From NCBI GenBank assembly GCA_002328075.1, contig DCVT01000054.1, positions 34,920 to 61,900 of the forward strand: a DNA stretch of 26,981 nucleotides, read 5' to 3'. Shown one piece after another: positions 1-7,103 of this stretch. The position numbers and the translations under genes were made by a program. Within the stretch, counting starts at the first letter, position 1, and the number at the start of each line of letters is the position of its first letter. This DNA is from Anaerolineales bacterium UBA2181. Its GTDB lineage: Bacteria > Chloroflexota > Anaerolineae > Promineifilales > UBA4811. The notes under the pieces were generated by a model. The model was given only the letters and a program-made list of their open reading frames with translations. It searched no databases and was not told the origin of the DNA.

Positions 1-690
1 GAAACCCTCTTCTCGAGCGTCTTCTTGAAATCATCTCGCCAGCTGCTCAAAGAGGCAGTCACCGCGGACGAGTTCGCCGACTTTGACCTGGCCGAATTGA
101 GCCAGCTCCTCCGCTCCACCAGCCGCGGGCGTTTTGGGGCCGACAAGGCTGAAACCATTCAACGCACTGCCCGCCGATCCGTCGGGGTCGGCTTTCTCGC
201 CGACGCCGTCCGGATCAAGATGCGCTGCCTGCTCGAACAGATCGAGCTGTTGGAGCAGCAACGGACCCAGGTCGATGAGGAGTTGGAGGCCTTGATGGCC
301 CAGATCCCACAACACATCACTTCTATCCCTGGCATCGGTCTGGCTACCGGGGCAGCTATCTTGGCCGAGATTGGCGATGTGAACCGCTTTGAGAGCGCTG
401 AGAAGCTGGTCGCCTATGCCGGCATTGACCCGACCGTCTATCAAACAGGTCAGTTTCAGGCCTCCCAAGCCCGCATGAGCAAGCGAGGCTCACCTTATCT
501 GCGTCACGCTCTCTGGCAAGCTGCCAGCATGGCTGTGAGATACGATCCCGATCTGCAGAGCTTCTACCAGGCCAAACGGGCCGAGGGCAAGCATCACGGT
601 ACCGCGATCGGCGCCGTTTGCCGGAAGCTCCTTGCACGCATCTACATCATCCTGAAGGAGCAACGTCCCTACGTTATTCGAAATTGTTAA
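1..690 (+). CDS. IS110-family transposase, C-terminal part (5' end outside window)
   Basis: The reading frame is open from base 1, so the true start lies upstream. About 229 codons are visible. A coiled-coil-like stretch (roughly bases 220-300, rich in Leu, Glu and Gln) precedes the Transposase_20 domain, with its helix-hairpin-helix-like PGIGLATGAAILAEIGD segment (bases about 331-380) and the SKRGSPYLRHALWQ segment (about 478-520), which holds the serine typical of IS110 enzymes. The N-terminal RuvC-like DEDD domain expected in a protein of 320-400 residues is missing only because of the window edge. Enzymes of this family move IS110 elements by a recombinase-like mechanism, guided in several members by a bridge RNA from a non-coding end. 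The visible frame has no break. Family assignment is confident; group and activity are unknown. Confidence 0.9.
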   Translation, partial: ETLFSSVFLKSSRQLLKEAVTADEFADFDLAELSQLLRSTSRGRFGADKAETIQRTARRSVGVGFLADAVRIKMRCLLEQIELLEQQRTQVDEELEALMAQIPQHITSIPGIGLATGAAILAEIGDVNRFESAEKLVAYAGIDPTVYQTGQFQASQARMSKRGSPYLRHALWQAASMAVRYDPDLQSFYQAKRAEGKHHGTAIGAVCRKLLARIYIILKEQRPYVIRNC

Positions 691-735
691 TGTTCGGCTT
701 CTTGACTTCTAATAGCAGGTCTTTCCTCGGGAATC
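1..735 (+). mobile_element. IS110-family insertion element, right part
   Basis: This stretch holds the IS110-type transposase and a short downstream tail. The right boundary is not visible as a clear repeat: IS110 elements often lack terminal inverted repeats and make no target duplication. I place the end loosely between the stop codon (690) and the leftward promoter at 742-770, because that promoter appears to belong to the host flank. The left end is outside the window. Confidence 0.5.
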
Positions 736-741
736 TCGCGC

Positions 742-770
742 AGTATAGCACACGGAATGACGCTGCGCAA
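742..770 (-). promoter_or_regulatory. Leftward sigma70-type promoter candidate beside the IS110 end
   Basis: Read on the minus strand, TTGCGC (770-765) is followed after exactly 17 bases by TATACT (747-742), with an extended TGC just upstream of the -10. It points into the 3' end of the IS110 transposase, where no leftward gene is present. It may be the promoter of a host gene displaced by the insertion, or it may give antisense transcript to the transposase. Prediction only. Confidence 0.45.
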
Positions 771-784
771 CGGGCTGGCGCGCG

Positions 785-813
785 TTGCGGCTGCAGTTGC
801 ACAGTGGTAAGAT
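785..813 (+). promoter_or_regulatory. Rightward promoter candidate for the lgt-like operon
   Basis: TTGCGG (785-790), a 17-base spacer and TAAGAT (808-813) match the sigma70 layout, 3/6 and 4/6 to consensus. The predicted start of transcription (about 820) lies downstream of GTG 804, which argues for the TTG 870 start of the next gene. A 7-bp inverted repeat (766-772 with 783-789) overlaps the -35 elements of both this and the opposing promoter and could be an operator. Confidence 0.45.
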
Positions 814-869
814 ACTATCCAGATGAACCGGAAGGCCGATTCCGCCAGAGACCAGCATCAGGGTATGGG

Positions 870-1613
870 TTGAGCCCCTACACGTTGTTCTTGAATATCA
901 GTCTGCTGCTGAGTCTGGCCGTCATGGTGCGGCGGGCCGGACGGCGGGTGGCGCGTCCCGATCGGTACATTGACGGTGCGTGGGTGGCCCTGGTGGGCGG
1001 AGTGGTTGGCGCCAGGGTCGGCTATGTGTCGGCCCATTGGGCTTATTTCGCGACCAGGACCGATCAGGCCTATCGTTTCTGGTTGGGAGGCCTCTCCTGG
1101 CACGGTGCACTCGCAGGAGTGGTCTTGGTGTTGGCGCTCTATTGCCGTATCCGCAAGCTTTCGCTGCGGCGATTGGCCGACGAGTTGGCGCTGGTGGCAC
1201 CGGCGATTGGCGCTGCCGCTGCTTTGGGGTGTATTCGGGTGGGATGCGCCTATGGTCGCGAAGTGCTGGACCCTTGCTGGTTGGCTACCGAGTTGCCCGA
1301 CCTCTTTGGCGTGGTATCATATCGCTACAACGTCTCGCTTTTGACGGCCGTCTGGAACCTGCTGTTGCTGGTCGGGTTGTGGGCAGGGACGCGACATGCG
1401 GTTCCTGGCGTCCGAACGGGGCTCCTGTTTGTTGGGTGGGGCGCCGGGCTGGGGTTGATCGATCTGCTGCGAGGCGATGCCGTTCCCTACTGGGGTTCGG
1501 TTCGGGTGGATGTGATCTTGAACTGGTTGTTGGCAGGAATAGGAGTAGCGATGGCGTGGTTAGCGAGGTCAGGTTGCCGAATGCGGCGGTTGTCGCCGGG
1601 AGCAAGATCATGA
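870..1613 (+). CDS. Prolipoprotein diacylglyceryl transferase-like membrane protein (Lgt family)
   Basis: Lgt transfers diacylglycerol from phosphatidylglycerol to the lipobox cysteine of prelipoproteins in the inner membrane. This 247-residue protein shows the family layout: several hydrophobic segments, the GGLSWHGALAG motif with the essential His (H78), an IRVGCAYG segment matching the Lgt signature with its Arg (R123), and a late GLGLIDLLRGD segment. The signature asparagine of true Lgt (GRxGN) is Cys here (C126), so it may be a diverged paralogue with another activity. The start is uncertain. TTG 870 gives an Lgt-like N-terminus and lies downstream of the predicted promoter; GTG 804 is the alternative. 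The stop overlaps the next start by 4 bases (ATGA), implying coupled translation. Confidence 0.7.
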   Translation: MSPYTLFLNISLLLSLAVMVRRAGRRVARPDRYIDGAWVALVGGVVGARVGYVSAHWAYFATRTDQAYRFWLGGLSWHGALAGVVLVLALYCRIRKLSLRRLADELALVAPAIGAAAALGCIRVGCAYGREVLDPCWLATELPDLFGVVSYRYNVSLLTAVWNLLLLVGLWAGTRHAVPGVRTGLLFVGWGAGLGLIDLLRGDAVPYWGSVRVDVILNWLLAGIGVAMAWLARSGCRMRRLSPGARS

Positions 1614-2512
1614 AGCGCGCAGTGAGCATCAGCCTCGGAAGCCGGGAGCGCGACAAAAAGGCCACGCTTGACGTGTTGGGCCAATCTATCCTGGTGGAGC
1701 GTATTGGCACGGACGGTGACGTCGAGCAGGCTGCCCGGCTCTACCGCGAGTTGGACGGCCAAGTCGACGCGCTGGGGGTTGGCGGTTTGACGCTGGCCGT
1801 AGGGACCGACCGTCGGCATTATCCGCTGCGGGCCGCCCAGAAACTGGTCATGGGAGTCCGGCACACGCCGGTGGTGGATGGGACCGGACTGAAAGACACG
1901 CTGGAGTATCGGGCCATGCGATGGGTAGAGCAAGAGATCGGTTCCGAAATCTCGCCCAAGCGGGCGATGAACACGAGTGCGCTGGACCGGTACGGCATGT
2001 GCAAAGGGCTAGTAGAGGCCGGCTATGACACCGTCTTCTGCGATCTCATGTTTGCTCTGGGAATTCCGGTCCCGCTGAAATCGCTGCGGCAGGTGGAATG
2101 GCTGGCCCGGGTGTTGGCGCCGGTGGTGATGCGGTTGCCCATCAGTATGATCTATCCAACCGGTGAGAAGCAGCACGAATCTGTGCCCAAATTCGCTCGG
2201 TGGTACCGTTGGGCCAGCATTGTCTCGGGTGACTGCCTCTACGTCAAACGGCATATGCCTTCTGATCTCGGCGGTAAAACGGTTCTGACCAATACGACGA
2301 CCGAAGCCGACGTGGCCGATTTTGGCCGGGCTGGCGTGCGCTACCTGGTTACGACCACGCCTCGGTTGGATGGTCGTTCCTTTGGGACCAACATGATGGA
2401 GGCTGCGCTGGTGGCGGCGTCCGGGAAGGGACGACCTCTGTCGGGTGCAGAGCTGGAGGCCATGATTGCAGAACTGGGCTGGCGGCCGGAGATTCTGAAG
2501 CTGAATGGATAG
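1610..2512 (+). CDS. Conserved protein of the type often named 'quinate 5-dehydrogenase'
   Basis: This 300-residue soluble protein starts at an ATG overlapping the previous stop. It opens with KRAVSISLGSRERDK, followed by a VERIGTDGD segment, a GVGGLTLAV strand, VVDGTGLKDTLE, and a C-terminal half ending in TNTTTEADV and RYLVTTTPRLDGRSFGTNMMEA. From memory, this pattern matches a bacterial family carried in databases as quinate 5-dehydrogenase. I see no clear GxGxxG nucleotide-binding loop in the usual place and no neighbouring shikimate or quinate gene, so the enzymatic name should not be taken literally. It sits between membrane-lipid and nucleotidyltransferase genes. Function unknown; that it is a real, conserved gene is confident from its length, coupling and composition. 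Confidence 0.75.
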   Translation: MKRAVSISLGSRERDKKATLDVLGQSILVERIGTDGDVEQAARLYRELDGQVDALGVGGLTLAVGTDRRHYPLRAAQKLVMGVRHTPVVDGTGLKDTLEYRAMRWVEQEIGSEISPKRAMNTSALDRYGMCKGLVEAGYDTVFCDLMFALGIPVPLKSLRQVEWLARVLAPVVMRLPISMIYPTGEKQHESVPKFARWYRWASIVSGDCLYVKRHMPSDLGGKTVLTNTTTEADVADFGRAGVRYLVTTTPRLDGRSFGTNMMEAALVAASGKGRPLSGAELEAMIAELGWRPEILKLNG

Positions 2513-2535
2513 GCAGCGTTGCGAACGGCTTTAGG

Positions 2536-2545
2536 AAGGAGGTGA
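2536..2545 (+). promoter_or_regulatory. Perfect Shine-Dalgarno sequence for the nucleotidyltransferase gene
   Basis: AAGGAGGTGA is fully complementary to the usual 16S anti-SD and lies five bases before ATG 2551. It fixes that start over an in-frame GTG at 2542 and suggests strong translation of this cistron, unlike the overlap-coupled neighbours. Confidence 0.85.
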
Positions 2546-2550
2546 AGGCA

Positions 2551-3321
2551 ATGGACTGCGTCGTGACGGCGGGCGGAATACCTCAGGAGGGGGATATTCT
2601 GTACGAATGCACGCAAGGGATGCCCAAGGCATTGGTGGACATCGCGGGCCGGCCGATGGTGCAGCGGGTGGTGGATGCGCTCACGGCGGCCCGCTGCGTG
2701 GACCGGATTGTGGTGGGCGGTCTGCCGGAGGACACCGGCATCCAGTCGACCAAGCTGGCGGCCTGCGTACCGGATCAGGGTTCTCTGTTGGCCAACGCGC
2801 TGGGAGCTGCCGATCACCTGCTTTCTCTCGATCCGACGCCGCGGCAATTCCTTCTCTGCAGTGGCGACATACCTCTGATCTCTGGTGGGATGGTGGACGA
2901 ATTCGCCAGCCAGTGCGCTGATCCCTCGATAGAGTTTTATTACGGCGTGGTGCGACGCGAGCTCATGGAAGCCGCTTTTCCCGAGTCTCGGCGCAGTTAC
3001 GTTCACCTGACGGATGGTGACATGGCGGGCGGGGACATTTTTGTCCTCCATTCGCACGTCACCGAGAACCGGCGGGAATTGTTCGAGGAGCTGATCGGCG
3101 ATCGCAAGAGCGCGTTGCGGCAGGCGCGGAGAATCGGCCTTGGCGTGTTGGTCAAGTTGCTGCTGCATCGACTGTCGATTGCCGAAGCGGAACAACGGGT
3201 GGCGCGGTCAATGGGGCTGAACGGCCGCGTGGTGCTCTTGCGACACGCCGAGCTGGGCATGGACGTAGACAAACCGTTCCAGTTGGAGATCTGTCGCCGG
3301 GCCTTGGGCGACGGCGGATGA
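2551..3321 (+). CDS. MobA-like nucleotidyltransferase (NTP transferase)
   Basis: This 256-residue cytoplasmic protein has a GT-A/Rossmann nucleotidyltransferase fold. The glycine-rich loop TAGGIPQEGD is followed after an unusual spacing by GMPKALVDIAGRPMVQRVV (residues 23-41, K26 the phosphate-binding Lys), and LLCSGDIPLISGG carries the metal-binding Asp (D106). Such enzymes transfer NMP to a sugar phosphate, molybdopterin or other phospho-acceptor. The loop between the Gly-rich motif and the Lys is longer than the classical GGxGxRxG...K form, so substrate cannot be inferred. The ATGA overlap with the PAP2 gene suggests a joint role in nucleotide-activated or lipid-linked intermediates. The start is supported by an excellent Shine-Dalgarno sequence. 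Confidence 0.8.
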   Translation: MDCVVTAGGIPQEGDILYECTQGMPKALVDIAGRPMVQRVVDALTAARCVDRIVVGGLPEDTGIQSTKLAACVPDQGSLLANALGAADHLLSLDPTPRQFLLCSGDIPLISGGMVDEFASQCADPSIEFYYGVVRRELMEAAFPESRRSYVHLTDGDMAGGDIFVLHSHVTENRRELFEELIGDRKSALRQARRIGLGVLVKLLLHRLSIAEAEQRVARSMGLNGRVVLLRHAELGMDVDKPFQLEICRRALGDGG

Positions 3322-3833
3322 ACCTTCGCTCCTGGCTGATCGGGTGGGATCATCGGTTGGGGAAGCAGGCGGCGGCCATGGTGCGCCGTCCTCCAGGCAG
3401 GTGGGCCGCCTGGATTTTGGCTCATTCGGGGGACGCTCAGTGGTGGTTGGTGGGGGGGCTGGGCCTCTGGTGGCTGGCGAACGCAGAACTGGCCGGCACA
3501 GGAAAACGGCTCGTGGCCGTGACCTTGGCGGCAGGTCTGGTCAGCGCCGTCCTGAAGCGGGCGTTCGGGCGTACCCGTCCGGGCGAATCAGGCGGGTTGC
3601 TCTACCTCGCTTTCGATCGGCATTCCTTTCCGTCGGGCCATGCTGTGCGGGTGGGAGGCATCGCGGCGGTGCTGGCCAGCTCGATGCCCTGGGCCGGCAA
3701 CGTCGCGATGGCGGTGTGGCTGGGTGGGGTTTGTGCCAGCCGGGTTGCTCTGCAGGTGCACTATCCCAGCGACGTGGTGGGTGGGGTCCTGGTGGGGTTG
3801 TGCGTGGGTGCGTTGGTTCGCTGCTGGTGCTAA
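3318..3833 (+). CDS. PAP2-superfamily membrane phosphatase
   Basis: This 171-residue polytopic protein carries all three PAP2 motifs: KRAFGRTRP (Kx6RP, K80-P88), FPSGHA (PSGH, P105-H108, with the catalytic acid His) and SRVALQVHYPSD (SRx5Hx3D, S141-D152, with the nucleophile His148). Members dephosphorylate phosphatidic acid, phosphatidylglycerol phosphate or undecaprenyl diphosphate at the membrane. With many carrier-lipid glycosyltransferases nearby, recycling of polyprenyl (di)phosphate is an attractive but unproven role. It overlaps the nucleotidyltransferase stop by 4 bases and is last in the rightward operon. Its TAA overlaps the TAG of the convergent DUF4126 gene by two bases. Confidence 0.9.
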   Translation: MNLRSWLIGWDHRLGKQAAAMVRRPPGRWAAWILAHSGDAQWWLVGGLGLWWLANAELAGTGKRLVAVTLAAGLVSAVLKRAFGRTRPGESGGLLYLAFDRHSFPSGHAVRVGGIAAVLASSMPWAGNVAMAVWLGGVCASRVALQVHYPSDVVGGVLVGLCVGALVRCWC

Positions 3834-4426
3834 CGGGCAGGCAGCCGGCGATTTGGCCTGCTGTGCCACCAGGCGATCGCCATGATCATGACGACGATGA
3901 GGATGGCAGCCATCAGGATGGGGATGAGCACCGAAAGGACCGAGACCACGGTCGCCAGTATATCCTCCATCACACTCACGAACGGGTTGGCGATCCCCGC
4001 GGTGGTCGCCGTCACCACCGGCCGGGCTGAAGCCTTTACTGCGTGAACCCCTCCTGCTAAAAGAACGCCGCACGCCAGCGCCAGGACCGGATGGATGTCG
4101 GCGATGGCCTCGGCATTGGCAGCAAAGAGAATGGCCCCGGCCGCCGGTCGGATGATGGTGCTGACAACATCGTTGATGGTGTCGGCTGCGGGTATTTTGT
4201 CGACCGTCATTTCGATAACCAGCAGAACGGCCAGCAGGCCGATGATCCACCAACTGGTCAGTGTATCCCAAGGAGGTCGCAGAACCAGAAGGTCCCAGCC
4301 GGCCATCGTCGAGAGGCGGCCCAGGACGGCTACCACCAGCAATGGGATGTACGCGTTCAAACCGGCGCTGGAAGCCAGGCCAAAGGCAGCCGCGATGCCA
4401 CCGGCTCCAGCAAGCAATTCCACCAT
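3830..4426 (-). CDS. DUF4126-family membrane protein
   Basis: This 198-residue hydrophobic protein has the DUF4126 hallmark near the N-terminus (residues about 15-33, SSAGLNAYIPLLVVAVLGR) and four to six membrane segments. The ATG at 4426 is chosen because AGGAGGG stands six bases before it; an in-frame ATG at 4450 lacks a ribosome-binding site. It has its own promoter at 4470-4478 although it follows the DUF2085 gene in the same direction. Function of the family is unknown; it is presumed to be in the cytoplasmic membrane. The stop overlaps the PAP2 gene stop tail-to-tail. Confidence 0.85.
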   Translation of the reverse strand: MVELLAGAGGIAAAFGLASSAGLNAYIPLLVVAVLGRLSTMAGWDLLVLRPPWDTLTSWWIIGLLAVLLVIEMTVDKIPAADTINDVVSTIIRPAAGAILFAANAEAIADIHPVLALACGVLLAGGVHAVKASARPVVTATTAGIANPFVSVMEDILATVVSVLSVLIPILMAAILIVVMIMAIAWWHSRPNRRLPAR

Positions 4427-4469
4427 CTTTGTCCCTCCTGCATTCCTCAAGGCTCGCTCGCCTGACGGA

Positions 4470-4478
4470 ATTATAGCA
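4470..4478 (-). promoter_or_regulatory. Extended -10 promoter for the DUF4126 gene
   Basis: Read on the minus strand, TGCTATAAT (4478-4470) is a consensus extended -10 element 44 bases ahead of the ATG at 4426. The -35 position (CGACTG at 4498-4493, 17-base spacer) is weak, as is usual for extended -10 promoters. It overlaps no gene, lying between the DUF2085 stop (4492) and the DUF4126 start. Confidence 0.6.
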
Positions 4479-4491
4479 CAGGCAACTCAGG

Positions 4492-5379
4492 TCAGTCGGT
4501 GAGGCCGGGAAACCCTGTCAAGGTCCCGGTCAGGCCGTATCGGGCCGCGGCAATTGTCCCCAGCATAAGCAGGCCAAGCGCCAAGCCGGCCAGAAGTGGA
4601 GCTATTGCGTCGCGCCGCCGAACCACCCGATTCATCTGACCGGTTGCGATGGCAAACATGACCGCGTAAACGGTGGCCAGCACAAGCAGGATGCCCAGCG
4701 TGGAGAGGACGGCCGCTACCCACAACGCAACCGGCCATCCGGTCAGCGCCAGGGCTGCAACGCCCAGCGTGAAGACCGTGAGCCTGGCCAATTGGCTCCA
4801 GTTTTCAATGGCAGGCTCTGGCAGGTGATCCCGCAGCAACGTTCCGGCAGCCACGGGGTACAGTATGGTCCCCAGCATCAGGCCGTGCAGGGTGCCCGTA
4901 AGCAGCCGCAGCGCGTTGTGTGGGGGATAGAGTGGCTGGCCACCTGGAAACAGGGTCAGGTATGAGTTGAGACCATCCAGGGCCAGCAGACCGGTGAAGC
5001 TCAGGAGCACCAGCAATATCGGGACAGGGGGAAGGTCGCTGGCCCGACGCCGGAAAGAGAAGAGGGCGCCCAACGCCAGCGCCGCGCCCAGGAAAGTGCC
5101 GGTGCAGCGGGCACACAGCGGAAGAGGGCGACCCTCCAACGCCAACGAGTGGCTGGGTATTCGGTGGCAGATGGCGTAAGCCACGATGTCTGCCTTGGCG
5201 AACAATCCGGCCGGCGTGGCGAATGTATACAGCAGGATGACCACCAAGGCACAGGCAATGGTGATGCGCGTTCCCCATCCCCACGAGGACTCCCCGGCCG
5301 GCCAACTGTCGCTCGCCGGGCTCGGAGGTGGGCCTGCCGGCTGAGCGGGCTGGTCGATAGGTGGATCGTTGGCTAACAC
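4492..5379 (-). CDS. DUF2085-family membrane protein
   Basis: This protein has 295 residues with a Pro-rich cytoplasmic-type N-tail (1-35), then about seven membrane segments. The diagnostic DUF2085 motifs are present: ICHRIPSHSL (C71-H72-R73) and PLCARCTGTFLG (C89, C92). The conserved Cys and His suggest metal binding or redox chemistry, but no function is established for the family. The start is GTG at 5379, 13 bases after the stop of the HAD gene; no strong ribosome-binding site is visible, so translation may depend on the upstream cistron. It appears to be part of the leftward chlD-HAD transcription unit. Confidence 0.85.
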   Translation of the reverse strand: MLANDPPIDQPAQPAGPPPSPASDSWPAGESSWGWGTRITIACALVVILLYTFATPAGLFAKADIVAYAICHRIPSHSLALEGRPLPLCARCTGTFLGAALALGALFSFRRRASDLPPVPILLVLLSFTGLLALDGLNSYLTLFPGGQPLYPPHNALRLLTGTLHGLMLGTILYPVAAGTLLRDHLPEPAIENWSQLARLTVFTLGVAALALTGWPVALWVAAVLSTLGILLVLATVYAVMFAIATGQMNRVVRRRDAIAPLLAGLALGLLMLGTIAAARYGLTGTLTGFPGLTD

Positions 5380-5392
5380 GTCTGAAAAGGTG

Positions 5393-6151
5393 TCAACAGG
5401 GTGTGAGCAGCGACGGCAGGTCGCTGATGTTGTGAATCACTGCGTCGGCGTCGGAGGCCGCCCCTAGAGCGGGGTCGCCGCGCGACACCAGCACCACGTC
5501 CCAGCCGGCCGCCTTTGAGCCAACGACATCCGCGGACGGGCTATCGCCCACGTACAGCAACTGGTGCGGCCGGCATCCGGCCAGCTCCTCAACGAGATGA
5601 AAGATCGCTCTGTCGGGTTTCGCCAAACCCACGAGCGACGATACGACGACGGTTTCAAAGAACGGGCGGATCCCCAGGCGTTCCAGGACATCTGGCAACC
5701 GTGGTGACCAGTTGGAGAGCATTCCCAGGCGAAAACCGGCGTCGGACAGGGCGCTCAGGGCGGAATGGGCACCCTCGATCAACTGATGGTAATCGCCGGC
5801 GTCAAACTGCGGGTAAAAGTCGACTGCGACACGCCAGGCCAGGTGGTTGAGCGCACCTCGCGGGGAGGTGGCCGATGCACGATCGAGAGTATGGGCGAGA
5901 AGGTGGTGCCAGAAGCGGGTCACCGCCTGCGGACTGTCGGCCTGGTCCGGAATGACCCCGAGCAACACGTCGCGCCACGTCTCACGGAAGCTGTTGCGGA
6001 TGGCTTCGGTTCCCACAGACAGGCCATGGCGGGCCGCCACATTGGACATATCCTTGGTTACGCGAGGCCAGTCGGCGCCGATGAGGGTTCCACCAGCGTC
6101 AAAGACAATCATGCGGTACTGCCTATCGGCCAGGCAAAGAGCCGGTGTCAT
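5393..6151 (-). CDS. HAD-superfamily hydrolase, IA-like
   Basis: This 252-residue cytoplasmic protein has the four HAD motifs in order: I VFDAGGTL (nucleophile D18), II GMLSNWS, III GLAKPD (Lys) and IV YVGDSPSADVVGSKAAG (metal-binding Asp). A helical cap lies between motifs I and II. The usual second Asp of motif I (DxD) is Gly here (DAG), a variant seen in some HAD-IA proteins and expected to weaken classical acid-base catalysis. The ATG at 6151 overlaps the TGA of the VWA gene (ATGA), so it is chosen over longer upstream frames. The coupling hints at a link with the chelatase, but the substrate is unknown. Confidence 0.87.
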   Translation of the reverse strand: MTPALCLADRQYRMIVFDAGGTLIGADWPRVTKDMSNVAARHGLSVGTEAIRNSFRETWRDVLLGVIPDQADSPQAVTRFWHHLLAHTLDRASATSPRGALNHLAWRVAVDFYPQFDAGDYHQLIEGAHSALSALSDAGFRLGMLSNWSPRLPDVLERLGIRPFFETVVVSSLVGLAKPDRAIFHLVEELAGCRPHQLLYVGDSPSADVVGSKAAGWDVVLVSRGDPALGAASDADAVIHNISDLPSLLTPC

Positions 6152-7044
6152 GCGGGTTGTGCTGCCTCCAATTGGTTGCGGACGGTTCGGTACAGGATTT
6201 CGGCTTTGAGCTGGCTGTGGGTGTAGCACGGCGCACCCATACAGTCGGCCAGTTGCTGTGCCAGACCCTGGTCAAAGGCAGCGTGCTCCATGTTGATGAC
6301 CACAGACCGGATATGTTGGTCCCGGAACAGCTCGGCAATGCGGTAGGCTTCCTGCTGTGGGGGCAGATCCGTCAGGCTCACATTGCCGGCGCCATCGGTC
6401 AACACAATCAGCAGCGGCATCACGTCCGGATGCGTTCGCTTTTCCTGCAATACAACCTGCAGGGCCATGGAGAGTCCGGCGGCCAGAGGGGTCTTGCCGC
6501 CCACCGGAATGTCGACCAGCGCTTTGCGCGCCAGGTCCACCGAGTTAGTGGGCGGAAGGACCATGGTGGCAGAGTTCTTTTGGAACACGATCAGGCCGAC
6601 CCGGTCTCTTCGTTGATAGGCGTCCGTCAGCAAGCTAAAGATGGCTCCTTTGGTCGCCTCCATGCGTTCCGCCACGGCCATGCTCCAGCTGGCATCCACC
6701 AAGAATAGCACCAGGTTGGAGGCTCGGCGGACGCGGATTTTCTTCTGCAGATCGCTGCTGTGGAGGGCAAGGGCGACCTCTGAATGGTCGCGCTGGGTTT
6801 GATGCGGCGCTGCGGCCCGCATGGTGGCGTCAAAGGCCAGATCGCTGACGTCGCCATTGGCCGGTTTGGCCTGGACATAGCGGCCACGCTTGCGTGTCGT
6901 ACGGGTTTCGCTGCGGCGCCCGGCCGTGCTTCGTGTTAGTCGGTCGAGCGGGGTGTCCAGTCGCCGCGACTGGAAGGACGCGCCCACCTCGACGTGCTCG
7001 CCCCCCTCCCACCACTGATCGCTCTGCGGTGTGGCGGGGATCAC
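6148..7044 (-). CDS. chlD: VWA-domain part of a ChlD/BchD-type chelatase subunit
   Basis: Counted from the only plausible independent start, GTG 7044, this has 298 residues. A basic linker (about 25-80) ends in the ChlD-type segment FDATMRAAAPHQ. The VWA domain has a complete MIDAS: DASWS (D117, S119, S121), T185 in GGKTPL and D217 in LTDGAGN. In Mg- and Co-chelatases this region binds Mg2+ and docks the ATPase ring onto the large subunit. The GTG has no spaced ribosome-binding site, and its frame stays open upstream into the end of the ATPase gene at the A9 run. It is therefore more likely the C-terminal half of a frameshifted protein (6148-8213, 688 residues) than a separate gene. Confidence 0.88.
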   Translation of the reverse strand: MIPATPQSDQWWEGGEHVEVGASFQSRRLDTPLDRLTRSTAGRRSETRTTRKRGRYVQAKPANGDVSDLAFDATMRAAAPHQTQRDHSEVALALHSSDLQKKIRVRRASNLVLFLVDASWSMAVAERMEATKGAIFSLLTDAYQRRDRVGLIVFQKNSATMVLPPTNSVDLARKALVDIPVGGKTPLAAGLSMALQVVLQEKRTHPDVMPLLIVLTDGAGNVSLTDLPPQQEAYRIAELFRDQHIRSVVINMEHAAFDQGLAQQLADCMGAPCYTHSQLKAEILYRTVRNQLEAAQPA

Positions 7045-7103
7045 CTGCCGTGCCGGGTTGATCGACCGCTGGGTCTCGGGCGTGCCTTCTCTGTCCTGGT
7101 CAG

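Noticed and set aside
980..1609. Long in-frame extension upstream of the conserved protein start at 1610
   Set aside because: It overlaps the Lgt-like gene, reads as low-complexity Gly/Arg-rich sequence, and the conserved N-terminus begins at the ATG coupled to the Lgt stop.
2341..3195. Leftward open frame of 284 codons over the nucleotidyltransferase gene
   Set aside because: Composition and lack of domains indicate a shadow of the MobA-like gene, which has perfect motifs and Shine-Dalgarno.
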